NCBI GenBank assembly: GCA_964035545.1
Contig: OZ037771.1
Span: 434,001 to 498,000 of the forward strand
Direction of reading: 5' to 3'
Length of the DNA: 64,000 nt
Source: Bugula neritina
Lineage: Eukaryota; Bryozoa; Gymnolaemata; Cheilostomatida; Bugulidae
Of the stretch, positions 47,701 to 61,600 are shown one piece after another. A program made the position numbers and the translations under genes. Positions within the stretch are counted from its first letter, which is position 1; the number at the start of each line of letters is the position of its first letter. A model generated the notes under the pieces. The model did not search any database. It had not been told where the DNA came from and saw only the letters and a program-made list of their open reading frames with translations.

Positions 47701-47842
47701 CCACTCCTACCCTAACATAAACCCACCTAATAGCACCCAGCAACCTGACTACGATACTCAAGGCTATGGGACCGTCCCTCCTAACCCCCCTCAACAGAAC
47801 AATGGGTCCGAGGCCCTGGACAACTTTCTAAACAGTTTGTAG
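34658..47842 (+). CDS. CREBBP: CBP/p300 histone acetyltransferase coactivator, 24 coding exons
   Basis: A complete gene for the single CBP/p300-type coactivator: a nuclear lysine acetyltransferase that bridges DNA-bound factors to the transcription machinery. Joined exons give 2,178 codons plus TAG (vertebrate paralogs about 2,410-2,440). Domains in order: N-terminal [11 protein letters not shown] and an LxxLL box (LTALL), TAZ1, KIX, bromodomain, RING/PHD, HAT, ZZ, TAZ2 and the NCBD ([15 protein letters not shown]). It cannot be assigned to CREBBP or EP300, because that split is vertebrate. The start is the first of two adjacent ATGs (34658, 34661) with A at -3; an in-frame upstream ATG at 34562 would add a hydrophobic extension not typical of the family and is treated as UTR. 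AATAAA at 48360 and 48897 suit the 3' end. Exons are listed in the block entries. Confidence 0.98.
37540..37960. repeat. 19-bp ACTACAGTACACTATACAC array, CBP intron 7
   Basis: About 22 units of GTACACTATACACACTACA and variants fill the intron between the two halves of the KIX domain. Confidence 0.9.
39105..39300. repeat. TATAGAGTATATAG simple repeat, CBP intron 11
   Basis: Irregular AGTATATA/GAGTTTATA words fill the intron that splits the bromodomain. Confidence 0.75.
39799..40506 (+). repeat. Array of duplicated CBP exon 14 acceptors, 31 bp x 22
   Basis: Acceptor copies TTGCAG/ATATGTGTACTGTG occur at 39825 and every 31 bases up to 40507, the boundary used by the gene model: 23 acceptors with no indel. 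Each unit copies the polypyrimidine-poor acceptor (TATATTGTGTTGCAG) and the first 14 bases of exon 14. The unit has no stop in any forward frame, so three units (93 bp) restore the frame and would insert a Cys/Val/Tyr-rich peptide. This explains the very long spurious frames on both strands. Confidence 0.97.
40700..41420. repeat. 43-bp minisatellite with ACTAGT hairpin core, CBP intron 14
   Basis: About 17 copies of a 43-bp unit, GATAAACTACCACATCACTA followed by TACTAGTAGTGCTGGGAGTA. Each unit contains CACTATACTAGTAGTG, which can pair CACTA with TAGTG. Confidence 0.93.
42870..44320. repeat. 16-bp CTCTCTACTACATCTA array with 345-bp higher-order repeat, CBP intron 18
   Basis: About 90 units of CTCTCTACTACATCTA with 14-bp (one CT fewer), 12-bp and longer variants. 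A rare variant TCTATTC occurs at 43408 and 43512 and again at 43753 and 43857, in both cases 345 bases later. A block of about 345 bp was thus duplicated. The array is pyrimidine-rich and ends directly in the polypyrimidine tract of the exon 19 acceptor. Confidence 0.93.
44640..44745. repeat. Short GTCCCACAATGCAGTGTG array, CBP intron 19
   Basis: Five units of 18-22 bp begin at the exon 19 donor (GTGAGTGTCCCAC). Confidence 0.8.
45040..45155. repeat. 18-bp TGTGACTCTGTGTATCAT array, CBP intron 20
   Basis: Six units fill the short intron between the two halves of TAZ2. Confidence 0.8.
45482..45701 (+). repeat. Array of duplicated CBP exon 22 acceptors, 46 bp x 4
   Basis: Acceptor-like TATTATACAG followed by GAACCTGGTCCATATCAAAC occurs with boundaries at 45518, 45564, 45610 and 45656. 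The next 46-bp register, 45702, is the real exon start. The exon reads GCCAAGAACCTAGTCC, so it has five extra bases relative to the copies. Confidence 0.93.
46405..46838. repeat. Pyrimidine minisatellite TCTACCTTCTCTCC, CBP intron 23
   Basis: About 430 bases of nearly pure C/T in units of 14-15 bp (CTCTACCTTCTCTC, CTCTGCCTCCTCTA). It acts as a huge polypyrimidine tract before the exon 24 acceptor TTGTGTTTAG. Confidence 0.9.
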
Positions 47843-49667
47843 TATTTGTCTGTGTGGAAGTATAGACTAGAATGTCAAGGGGCACCTGTAAATATTAGTT
47901 TGATGTATCATGTAAAGTAATTATATTTCATATGTTGACATATTTTACTAGAGCTATATACATATATATATATATAATGAGAGGTGTCTCTCTTCATACT
48001 GTATTATATGAAGTGTGAGTACTTCTTTTATTTATTGATGTCATAGTTAACTCATTGGATTATAGTACAGTAGTTGAGCTAACATCCACCCACATGTATA
48101 CTAGTGTTAACAATACCATTATTTGTATCATATACCCACAATACCATTATATATACACCAGAGTTATTTCTTCAAGGTCTGCGCAAATGAAGCCATAATT
48201 TGAATAATGTCCATATCAACATGTATTTCTAGTGCAGTGCTACAGTTGCATTGGTTCTTGTATTATATTATATAGACTCTACTTTTCATACTATATTTAT
48301 TACATCACTTGTTTGGAGGACTATTGAGATGTGTAGATACAGACCTTATAGAATCTTGGAATAAATTTATTATGCTGCTTTCTTACTCCACAAGCTTGGC
48401 CTTAGTGGATAGTCTACCTTCATTTTTTACTGTACATTTTAGTGTTGTTAATATTTACATATAGCACTTAAACTTCTGTTAGCTTTTCAGACAAATATTT
48501 AATATAGTTGTTAGTATAAAATGTCGCTGAGATTATTATGTACTATAATCATTGCAACTTGTGTAAATTTAATATATCGTAGGAATAACTCTTGTTTAAT
48601 GGTTTTCTTTTGAATTATTATACACATGTATGTAAGAGAATAATATTTTAATTCATTCATATGAACATATATTATGGAGAGATTATTTTATTTAAACTGT
48701 ATATATTGTATAATTAATTCATTTATTTTATTCTGATAGCTCAAAGTCCTATAAATTTCTTGTATTTGAGCTCAAATCTTGATCATACTATGTTAATCTA
48801 CAAATAGCATAGTATGTATATAACACTAATGTATTAACTATTTATATTTAAAGAGTGCCTATGTACCAAACCTGCATTATTCATGTACAGAACAAAAATA
48901 AATACAAAACTCGTCACCTGCTAGCCTTGTTTTAGTCATACTTCAAGTAGAAGAAGTAGAAGGATACGTTGAGCTCTTGGGGTTCTAAGGAGCTTCTTTG
49001 CAGGTTAACTAATAGTATATTTGCTATATAACGTAGTGCAACTGCAAGCCAAGTATTTGTTGCAATCCTCTATCTCTAGTTGAACTTACAGTAACCAAAT
49101 AGCTGCACTGCTACTTGAATTCCTTAATACTGCCACTTTCAAATATAAAAAACTACAGCAATATTTCATAATTTTCTACTCTATGGGAGTTTGACCTCCT
49201 GAGATCGAACAATTCTGGCAAGTGTTGAAAACTCAATGTGATAATTATTTCATCTCCAAACCATGCTGGAGACAAATAGAGATTAAGTAGATGTATAGCT
49301 ACACATGTATGGGCATCTATTTTACCCACTTGGGTTACATGTCGATTGCCTTGTTTTCTATTATAGTATTTCTTGGTTTACAATTGGCCTGAACTGCACT
49401 GCATGTACCTACCTCACATGATAGCTAAAGCAGGTATTGGCTAAAACTGGTTACCTTTATGGCACTTCTCCACTTCACCAACCATACAGTTAAAAATTGC
49501 TAGAAAATGGAGCTGTGTTCACTCCTTTTTATTGGATGACATGATGTGTAGAGGATGTATTACTGCATCAGTTGTACTCTGGAATTGTCTTAACATGCCA
49601 GCTTTCCCTTATAGATGATCTATATTTAGGACTTATGTGCCCCTTGTGTTTTTGTGATTACCCAGAG

Positions 49668-49742
49668 GCCCCTGTGGTGTAATAATTAAAGCGTCTGCTT
49701 GCAAGCCGGAGTAAGGTCTTGGGTTCGAATCCCAGCGGGGGG
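49668..49742 (+). tRNA. tRNA-like sequence, possibly a tRNA-derived SINE head
   Basis: GGTTCGAATCC is a perfect RNA polymerase III B box. Upstream TGTGGTGTAATAATTAAAGC resembles an A box and D arm. The T stem pairs (TTGGG/CCCAG) and the acceptor GCCCCTG pairs six of seven with CGGGGGG. The anticodon arm TCTGC-TTGCAAG-CCGGA pairs only four of five, and the variable region is about eight bases. The anticodon (GCA or TGC) is therefore uncertain. A degenerate tRNA or a SINE head fits better than a working tRNA. Confidence 0.4.
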
Positions 49743-49754
49743 GGGGGGGGGGGG
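49737..49754 (+). repeat. Run of 18 G followed by AGAAGGGGGG
   Basis: It lies directly at the 3' edge of the tRNA-like sequence and can form a G-quadruplex. The run length may be an assembly estimate. Confidence 0.85.
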
Positions 49755-50986
49755 AGAAGGGGGGAATAATTTCATGTATATTAAACTAAATGAATTAAAT
49801 TTATTCACAGGATAGATAAGGGCAGCCTTCTAGCTGTAATTGCCTTGTTAAGTTTGCATTACTACTATTGAAGAATTCAGTAACATAAAATTTCAGCTAA
49901 TTGTGCTACAATAAAATTTTCAATGTTTGTCTTTTGCAAAATTATAGAAACAAAACTGGCCACTTTTAGCCAATTTTGCTTAAAAATTTGATTTTTCAGT
50001 ACCTGTAAAGTATCTCAACAGGAAAACATTATATCGGAATAAGAAAAGCACTATTGGGATTATAGGAAATTTTTTCATTGCATCTTTTCTATCTTTCCTA
50101 CAACTTTTATAAATTTTCTAAAAACGAGTGATTTATACACTGAAAATGCTATATACTATACTAAAACATGTAGAGATGAGAAGATACTTTGCAGGCTTGC
50201 TAGCTGACAGGCTAGTGACTAGCTTGCTAATTCTTTTTTTCTTTTTATGGAGCAGTCATAAAGAAATATTGATAGATGATGCAGCCATTTTTGAGGTTGC
50301 TGTTTATTGGTTGCAGTTTGATCTCAGGCTAAACAATGACAAATAGGCAACATGCATACCACCCATGCACCGGCAGAACAATATCATACAAGAACTTGAA
50401 CTACATTGTAGGAGAAATTTATGAATTATTATTTAAGTCTCCATTGTACAAGTTCCCACAAACTTATTGATTATCAGTTTTATATGTGAAACAATGGCAA
50501 TACAGGTATTGAATAGTTTTGACTGACTGTTAGTAGAGGCTCACTTTTCCTTCATCTACACACTTACTCTTAACAGCGGCAAGATAAGTTCCTCTCTCAC
50601 CTCACATGTAAAGTATACTTACACTAGTTTCAGTATATCTTGTATTGATTAAAATACTGATCTAAAGCTGCTAGAAAAGACAAGCTGAGATTTACACACA
50701 TTAGCATTTACAATAATTTATGTAAACTAGAGCTTGAGAGTAATTTTAATTTTCAAAATAAAAATAGCTGTGATGCAAGTTATTGTTAGCCTTTGAGGTT
50801 TTCCTTCGTTGCAAATATTTTCATTAGGCGAATGGGAAATCTATATTATGGAAATGTAGTGATAGCATGACTTTATTAAAATAAATTTTATTATTAATTT
50901 CATTGTAAAGTGTGCCTTGTTTGTCTGTAAGTTTTCTTATATCGAAATAACAAGAAATAACCTATTTTAAAAAGTATCAAGTTTGG

Positions 50987-54429
<3,443 letters not shown>

Positions 54430-57400
54430 TGGAATAGCTTCCCATCTTCATTGCTAATATTTGTTATAAATTCCAAAATCTCTTTGTAAATTAAATGTGC
54501 ATCCACATGAAATAATATTATTTTGTAATTGTTTTCATATTTATAGAACTTTTTAATCTGGTATTATTGGACAACATCATCTGCCTTATGTGATTTTATC
54601 ATTAAAACCCAGTCAATCTCTTCTATTGGTAACTTAAATGATATTGCATTGTGTTTCTTCAGTCACTGCACGTAAACTACCATGCAGTTATAGGTTTTCA
54701 CTTCAAATGCTAGTCCTATCAAACTTATTATTTAGGTATGTACTTTTTAAAATCTCGCACAAATATCGCAAAAAGCAAAAATGATGTGCCATTATTTCAT
54801 ATTCACTGTATTAATACTTAATTATATATATCATGTAATCTCTATATTCAGAGGAGAATAGATTTTGATGAACAAAAGTTAAAATTGGAAATCATTTTTG
54901 CTACTTGTACATAGTATTATCTACTATTATATGATGCTAGCGGCTAGCAGCAGTAACAACCAAAAATGTAGACTGTCTATATCTAATATAATAGATCATA
55001 AATAAAGGCTACAGGCACTGAACTGAAAGTGTTTTCCAGTTCATTGACTGCAGAAGCATGACTGGCATGACTGGGGTGCGCCCCAGAATTAATGTTGCTA
55101 GAAGCAATGAACTGAAAAAGATTATAGTTCAGTGACTAAAAGCAGCACCGAGTTGGGGGTGATTTATTACAAATAATTCAATTGAGCGTATCCCCTTTGC
55201 CAATATATTTTTTCAAATAGAATTTAAGCTCATACTAGCGATTATGTTATTTTTCTTATTCATTTTTAAAAGGCGTGGAAAAATTTGAAAATAAACGGAC
55301 GACACCATATTCTAATTCCGGTCAAGTAGAGTGACATTACTTGCAGAATCAGAATGAGACCGGAACGGCAACCTGTAGTAGATTTTATGTCTAACATGCT
55401 TTGTTTTAAAATAAATTAAGATTAATGCTCACATTGAACGTCACATTGTTAATATGATCATGGTAAGTCAACATCAGTATCAGTATGAGTATAAGATTAA
55501 GTATAAACCACGGCCACGGATAATCATTCTAATCATTATGACTATCGTCTATCAGTATCACTATCAGTATGAGTATCAGTATGACTATGACTATGAATAT
55601 GACAATCATCTATGAGTATGAATATTGGTGTGACTGTAAGTGTAAGGAACGTTGAACTTGAAGTTTGATTGTGAGCAAAGGCGTTGAGAACGTCCAATAG
55701 TATTTTTTATAATTATTCTATACTCATACTAAAACTCTCTAAGTTGAAATTATATGCTCACAGTCTCTGTAAGTGTAAGACTAAGTGTAATTTAGATTTT
55801 TGGTCAGAGGTGCATGGCATTTGCCATTTTTTACTTTGAAACTTACCTTGTTTTTGTTTTCATGCTTAATTGAAAAAAATACTACGTTATTTTTATTGCT
55901 AAGCTACTAAAGTATGGAATTGAATTATTATTTTGATTTTTAAACCGGCCAGGGTATTCAGATATTACTTATTTACTAATGGCTAATGCTAAAGGCATGA
56001 TGCATAATGATAATCTTTAAAAATACTCCAAGTTAATGACTATGTTATGTAATAACATTCTAAAAGTTGCTGACTAATAGTAACTGTAATAGACTAATGG
56101 TAGTGATACTATGTTTTCTTGTTTTAATATGTATTCAATATAAATATAATTGCTCCTTCACCACAATAGAAAGGAATTAAGAGCCAGTTAAAATAATCTT
56201 TCAGGGATTTGTGGACTGTAAAGTATTTATATTCTTTGTAATGTAACTAAAGACCAAGTAGTGATAATAGTGGCTAAGATATCTATCGTCACAATGGATT
56301 GCCCTAGTGGATAAAATGCTTGTATATACAGTATCCAGCTTGAAGGATTCACATCAATTGTTTGAGGTGACAGCAGAGCAGGCAGTGGTGAACTGTATGT
56401 GGAGAGGATGCACAATTTTCATGAGTATGAAATGGTTTTTAGAAGAGTCTATCTTCAGCCTGAAGGGGAGTAGTTGGTCATACTCTGTCCAGTGTTACCA
56501 GTCCTCTGCCCATCTTTCATTTGATGTGTTACTGGTGAGTTGCCTTTAACAGTTACAATAGTTGCACACCTCCCAAATAATACATATTTAGTGAACATAA
56601 ATTGGCTCAGTTTTATACCAGGATATAATTTATGAATCTTAAAATAAACATATTAATATATATAATTTACTGTGTAAAGTTTGAATGCACATGTATAGAT
56701 TTGCTGTTTAGGGTGTTAGTGTTTAGTATTCATAAACTTTTACTGTGTAAAACAGATATTTTATGTTTTTTCCGATTTTGACTTTGGACAGGTCAGCAGC
56801 CCATATTTAAAAGAAATTTGCCTTTTAGTGATTTGCACAATGTAGCATCTTGATCAGTGTAATAGTTGTCCCCTCTCTACAATGCAGCATTTTAAAGCAT
56901 GATAGTTGTCTCCTCTACGCAATAACACAAGCTCTTATAATATTTTTATAGTTACAATATTGGAGTGTACTGCTAGTATCTTGGGACTTGGAGTGAATGG
57001 TAGGGGATCAGCTCTCCGTGCTGATTGGTCAACAGACTGCCCTTGCCGGTGAGTCTGTATTCACTCATGCTGCGAAGATAATTCAGTTTTTACCAAATTT
57101 TTTTGACAATTAATTCACGTAAATAACAAGGACACTAGCTGTGGATTTAACAGGAATATAAATGTACCACAAGTTATTTTGTGTTAATAAATCATCAAAT
57201 AGTTGTAAACATAATTATTTTAGACATAAGGAATGTTATTAACTGGGGGTTGCAAGCAGTCTATGAAAATAATGTACTCATTGAAAAGAAGTCATTAAAT
57301 AATGAGATTATTATATCCTAGTCAGCCAGTTATTCACACTGAATGAATGGGTTGGTGGTCTGGTGGCTGATTCAACTAACTAGATAATGTACATGTTATA

Positions 57401-58672
57401 GATATCTTTTTTGTTTAGTTTTCTAATTTTTAACCTTGGTTTGATTTGTTTATTCATTTTAAATCAACTACTTCCTTGAATGTGAACAAATAGGTGTCTT
57501 ATTATGCCAATCAAATACTAGTTTAGCTTTCAGTAATAAAGCTACTAAAATCCAGCAGTTAAATAGCTCTCCCTTTCTACTACTAGAGGCAGTAGAGGGT
57601 TTAGCCACTAATAATTATACCACGGTATATATTTCCTCATTATTATATAGTTTACAGTAAGTTTCCTACATTGCTTAAAGATGGGACAAGCCTTTGTATA
57701 GGACTATTTATCAAGAAAGTAGCCAATAGGAAAGCAGCTGTGCCTGACTGTACTACGCTGATACTTGAGCTGTCTGTTGATGTGTACATATAGAGGCAGT
57801 GACACGTGTCCTCAGGTTAGTCTAGTTACATATGGTAGTAGTTGTGCCTCACTCTAGCTGAGAGATATGAAGTATTGCTTGTATAATTCTACAGTTGTCT
57901 TGTGGCAGTCTGTAGCAGCACCCCACCTTAGCATTCAAGTGCTGTGAGAATCTGAGGCTATTCAAGCATCCTTACTATCTGCAGCTGATACAAGTAACAG
58001 TCTACCAGATGGTGCAACTCATAAGGCCTCTTATCTCCTCAGAGATAAAGGAGGGTGTAGATGTTTAGTTGCTAGGTGAGTCGCTGTATCAGTGGGAATA
58101 TAGAAGATTTTTTATCACACCTGACCACACCTGCTTTATGTATTGTGTTCAGGTAATACAGGAGCACTAACTAGTAATAAAGTATAGTTGTATATGTATT
58201 GTGTTCAGGTATTACAGGAGCACTAACTAGTAGTAAAGTATAGTTGTATATGTATTGTGTTCAGGTAATACAGGAGCACTAACTAGTAGTAAAGTATAGT
58301 TGTATATGTATTGTGTTCAGGTATTACAGGAGCACTAACTAGTAGTAAAGTATAGTTGTATATGTATTGTGTTCAGGTATTACAGGAGCACTAACTAGTA
58401 GTAAAGTATAGTTGGGATTAAGGGAAATAGAGCTGAAATACTTTAGAGCTAAGGGTTTTTGGAAATAATATAAATTAAATTTATTTAAAATAAGTTTAAT
58501 ATACAATATTGGTATGGTGTGTGTCATTTAATTTTACTAAAAGTTTGATTGCTATTGCCATGCTGACAGTGAGTATATGCTGCTGGACTATGTTGCTATG
58601 GTGATAGTCATGGTGCAGCAGTCTCCAACATCCAAGAGTTGAACTTGTGACACCAGACCTGGCAGACTGAGA
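54430..58672. other. Largely non-coding intergenic DNA
   Basis: AATAAA near 55001 suits the sulfotransferase 3' end. Irregular CAGTATGAGTAT words lie at 55470-55620 and a 56-bp array at 58141-58412. A CCAAT (57724) and a palindromic E-box GACACGTGTC (57801) may mark the promoter side of the DUF229 gene. I see no exon I can defend. Confidence 0.5.
58141..58412. repeat. 56-bp tandem repeat x 5
   Basis: TATTGTGTTCAGGTAATACA begins at 58141, 58197, 58253, 58309 and 58365, exactly 56 bases apart. It lies about 260 bp upstream of the DUF229 start codon. Confidence 0.95.
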
Positions 58673-61600
58673 ATGACTTTCAGTTTCTCAAGAACTGCGT
58701 TTAAAGTGCTGGCGGTAGTTGTGGTGACAGCTGCACTGATCTTCTGCTTTACCTCACGTTTTGGCTCCCCCTCATTATACAGCGCTACAGGTAACATCAT
58801 AGCTACAGGTAACACCTATAGTTACAGGTAGCACCTGTCATACTCTCTTGGCACCGAGTTGGCTGAGCTGGTAGATACAGACTGTGAATTGTTACCTTCA
58901 GCAGTAGTAGTTTTATTTTCAACTGATATTTAAAAAATATGTTATTATTAAATGATGTTTTGTTCATAGGGCAGCAGGTAGTATTCAGCAGCATTGCTGT
59001 AAATAAAGTGCAGCGTCACAAAGTCAGCGAAACAGCGCTGACTACTGTCACTGTTCCTGAGTCAGCTGAAGGTGGGGGTCTAGTCACATCGCCCCCTCCA
59101 CTCCCTGAAAGTCAGAGAGAAGTTGTCCCAGAAGTAGCACAGAAAAAGGTTTGTGTTTAATTCAAGTGTGAAGCTGAGTTTTGGTAAAGTAGGCAGTATG
59201 TAAAGTTCTCATTATTAATTTACTAGAGTGAGGGGGATTCACGCTACGACCCGCTGTACCATGAGCTGCGGCAGACATATTCTACTGAGTCTACCAGAGC
59301 CAACCAGTCTGGTAGCCTGCTGCCTGGCTGCCACATTCCCCTTCTCAATCCCTGGGACTCGCATGTTCTGCCTTATCTGAAGAAACTGTTCACAGTTGAG
59401 AAGAAAGGGAGACGGGAGCTCTGTCCAGTGCCACCAGATCACCTTCTGGCACATGTAGTCAACAGAAGCTACATCAGAGTGAATGAAACAGCACTACAAC
59501 TCTACTATAATGAAAGTATAGCCAATGACTGCCAGCTTACCTTCCTCACCAGGTAAGGGGAGGTAAGGGGAGTTAAGGGGAGGTAAGGGGAGTGTTGGAG
59601 TTGAAGTATGTCTTTCTCTTCTAAATATCTGTACTGAAAGCTGAAATAATCAGGATTCAAAATTTTGTTTTCAGACTCAATGATGAAAAACTTGCCTTCA
59701 GTGAGCCCTTAGAGTTAAGAAAGGGCGAAGACCTTAAATTACCAGAACTAGAGCAATTTGCCTCCATCACTTGTAGAAATAGCAGCTCTAAAGACTACAA
59801 TCAGCTGCTGTTCAGATTGACAGGTATCAGTAGTGTTCACTGACACCTCCTAGTAATAACTGACACCTCCTAGTAATAACTGACACCTCCTAGTAATAAC
59901 TGACACCTCCTAGTAATAACTGACACTTTCTAGTAGTAAGTGATACCTTCTAGTAATAACTGACACCTTCTAGTAGTAACTGACACCTCCTAGTAGTAAC
60001 TGTCACTGATCTGAATATAGAGACACCAGAAGTAAAGGAGAAGGTGCTGAATCAGAAGAAAGAGAAAAGGAGACTGAGTGTGCTGATGTTCTACAATGAC
60101 GGAGTATCCCACGTGATGGCTAGGAGAGTTCTGAACACTACGTACTACTACCTGAGAGACACACATGGGGCCGTCTCTCTTAATGGATTCCATACTGTCG
60201 GACTAAACACCTTCCCTAATATGGTTCCCTACCTCACTGGTTGGTAAATATCTGCAGTGTATGCTATGAGTATATCTACAGTATATGCTATGAGTATATC
60301 TACAATATATTATACTATGAGTATATCTACAGTATATACTATGAGTATATCTACAGTATATATTATGAGTATATCTACAGTATATATTATGAGTATATCT
60401 ACAGTATATATTATGAGTATATCTACAGTATATATTATGAGTATATCTACAGTATATGCTATGAGTATATCTACAGTATATGCTATGAGTATATCTACAG
60501 TATATACTATGAGTATATCTACAGTATATGCTATGAGTATATCTACAGTATATATTATGAGTATATCTACAGTATATATTATGAGTATATCTACAGTGTA
60601 TACTATGAGTATATCTACAGTATATATTATGAGTATATCTACAGTATATATTATGAGTATATCTACAGTATATGCTATGAGTATATCTACAGTATATATT
60701 ATGAGTATATCTACAGTATATGCTATGAGTATATCTACAGTATATGCTATGAGTATATCTACAGTATATACTATGAGTATATCTACAGTATATGCTATGA
60801 GTATATCTACAGTATATACTATGAGTATATCTACAGTATATATTATGAGTATATCTACAATATATATTATGAGTATATCTACTGTATATATTATGAGTAT
60901 ATCTACAGTATATACTATGAGTATATCTACAGTATATACTATGAGTATATCTACAGTATATATTATGAGTATATCTACAGTATATACTATGAGTATATCT
61001 ACAGTATATGCTATGAGTATATCTACAGTATATATTATGAGTATATCTACAGTATATACTATGAGTATATCTACAGTATATACTATGAGTATATCTACAG
61101 TATATACTATGAGTATATCTACAGTATATATTATGAGTATATCTACAGTATATACTATGAGTATATCTACAGTATATACTATGAGTATATCTACAGTATA
61201 TATTATGAGTATATCTACAGTATATACTATGAGTATATCTACAGTATATGCTATGAGTATATCTACAGTATATATTATGAGTATATCTACAGTATATACT
61301 ATGAGTATATCTACAGTATATACTATGAGTATATCTACAGTATATACTATGAGTATATCTACAGTATATGCTATGAGTATATCTACAGTATATACTATGA
61401 GTATATCTACAGTATATGCTATGAGTATACAGTATACAGTTTTGTATTACATCAAGGTTACCACGTCTCAGAGCTACCTGACTTTAAGGGAAAATATTTC
61501 GACAGAATTGATTGGCCATTTCTGTGGAGAATATTCAACAACCAAAGCTACGTGACTGGGTTTGTTGAAGACACCAGCTACTCTACCTTTAATTACATCA

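Larger units (their letters stand above)
44782..47842 (+). other. CREBBP: CBP exons 20-24: ZZ, TAZ2, Q/P/M-rich tail with NCBD
   Basis: Exons: 44782-45033, 45179-45467, 45702-46054, 46208-46388, 46863-47842. Exon 20 ends the ZZ finger ([16 protein letters not shown]) and opens TAZ2 ([16 protein letters not shown]). Exon 21 completes it ([28 protein letters not shown]). Exons 22-24 are rich in Met, Gln, Pro, Gly and Ser. Exon 24 holds the nuclear-coactivator-binding domain at about residues 1890-1930 ([20 protein letters not shown]). The protein ends ALDNFLNSL. Confidence 0.95.
47843..50986. other. CBP 3' UTR and intergenic DNA
   Basis: AT-rich with AATAAA at 48360 and 48897. After that I see only the tRNA-like sequence and G-run at 49668-49754 and AT-rich unique DNA. 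No coding exon is supported. Confidence 0.65.

Noticed and set aside
55440-55630. CAGTATGAGTAT-rich stretch as a microsatellite or coding region
   Set aside because: It is too irregular to define a unit and contains stops in all frames.
56290-56549. Possible diverged tRNA-derived SINE (TAGTGGATAAAATGC, GGATTCACATC) and an 80-codon frame
   Set aside because: A- and B-box-like words are too diverged, and the frame shows no domain or splice support on its left side.
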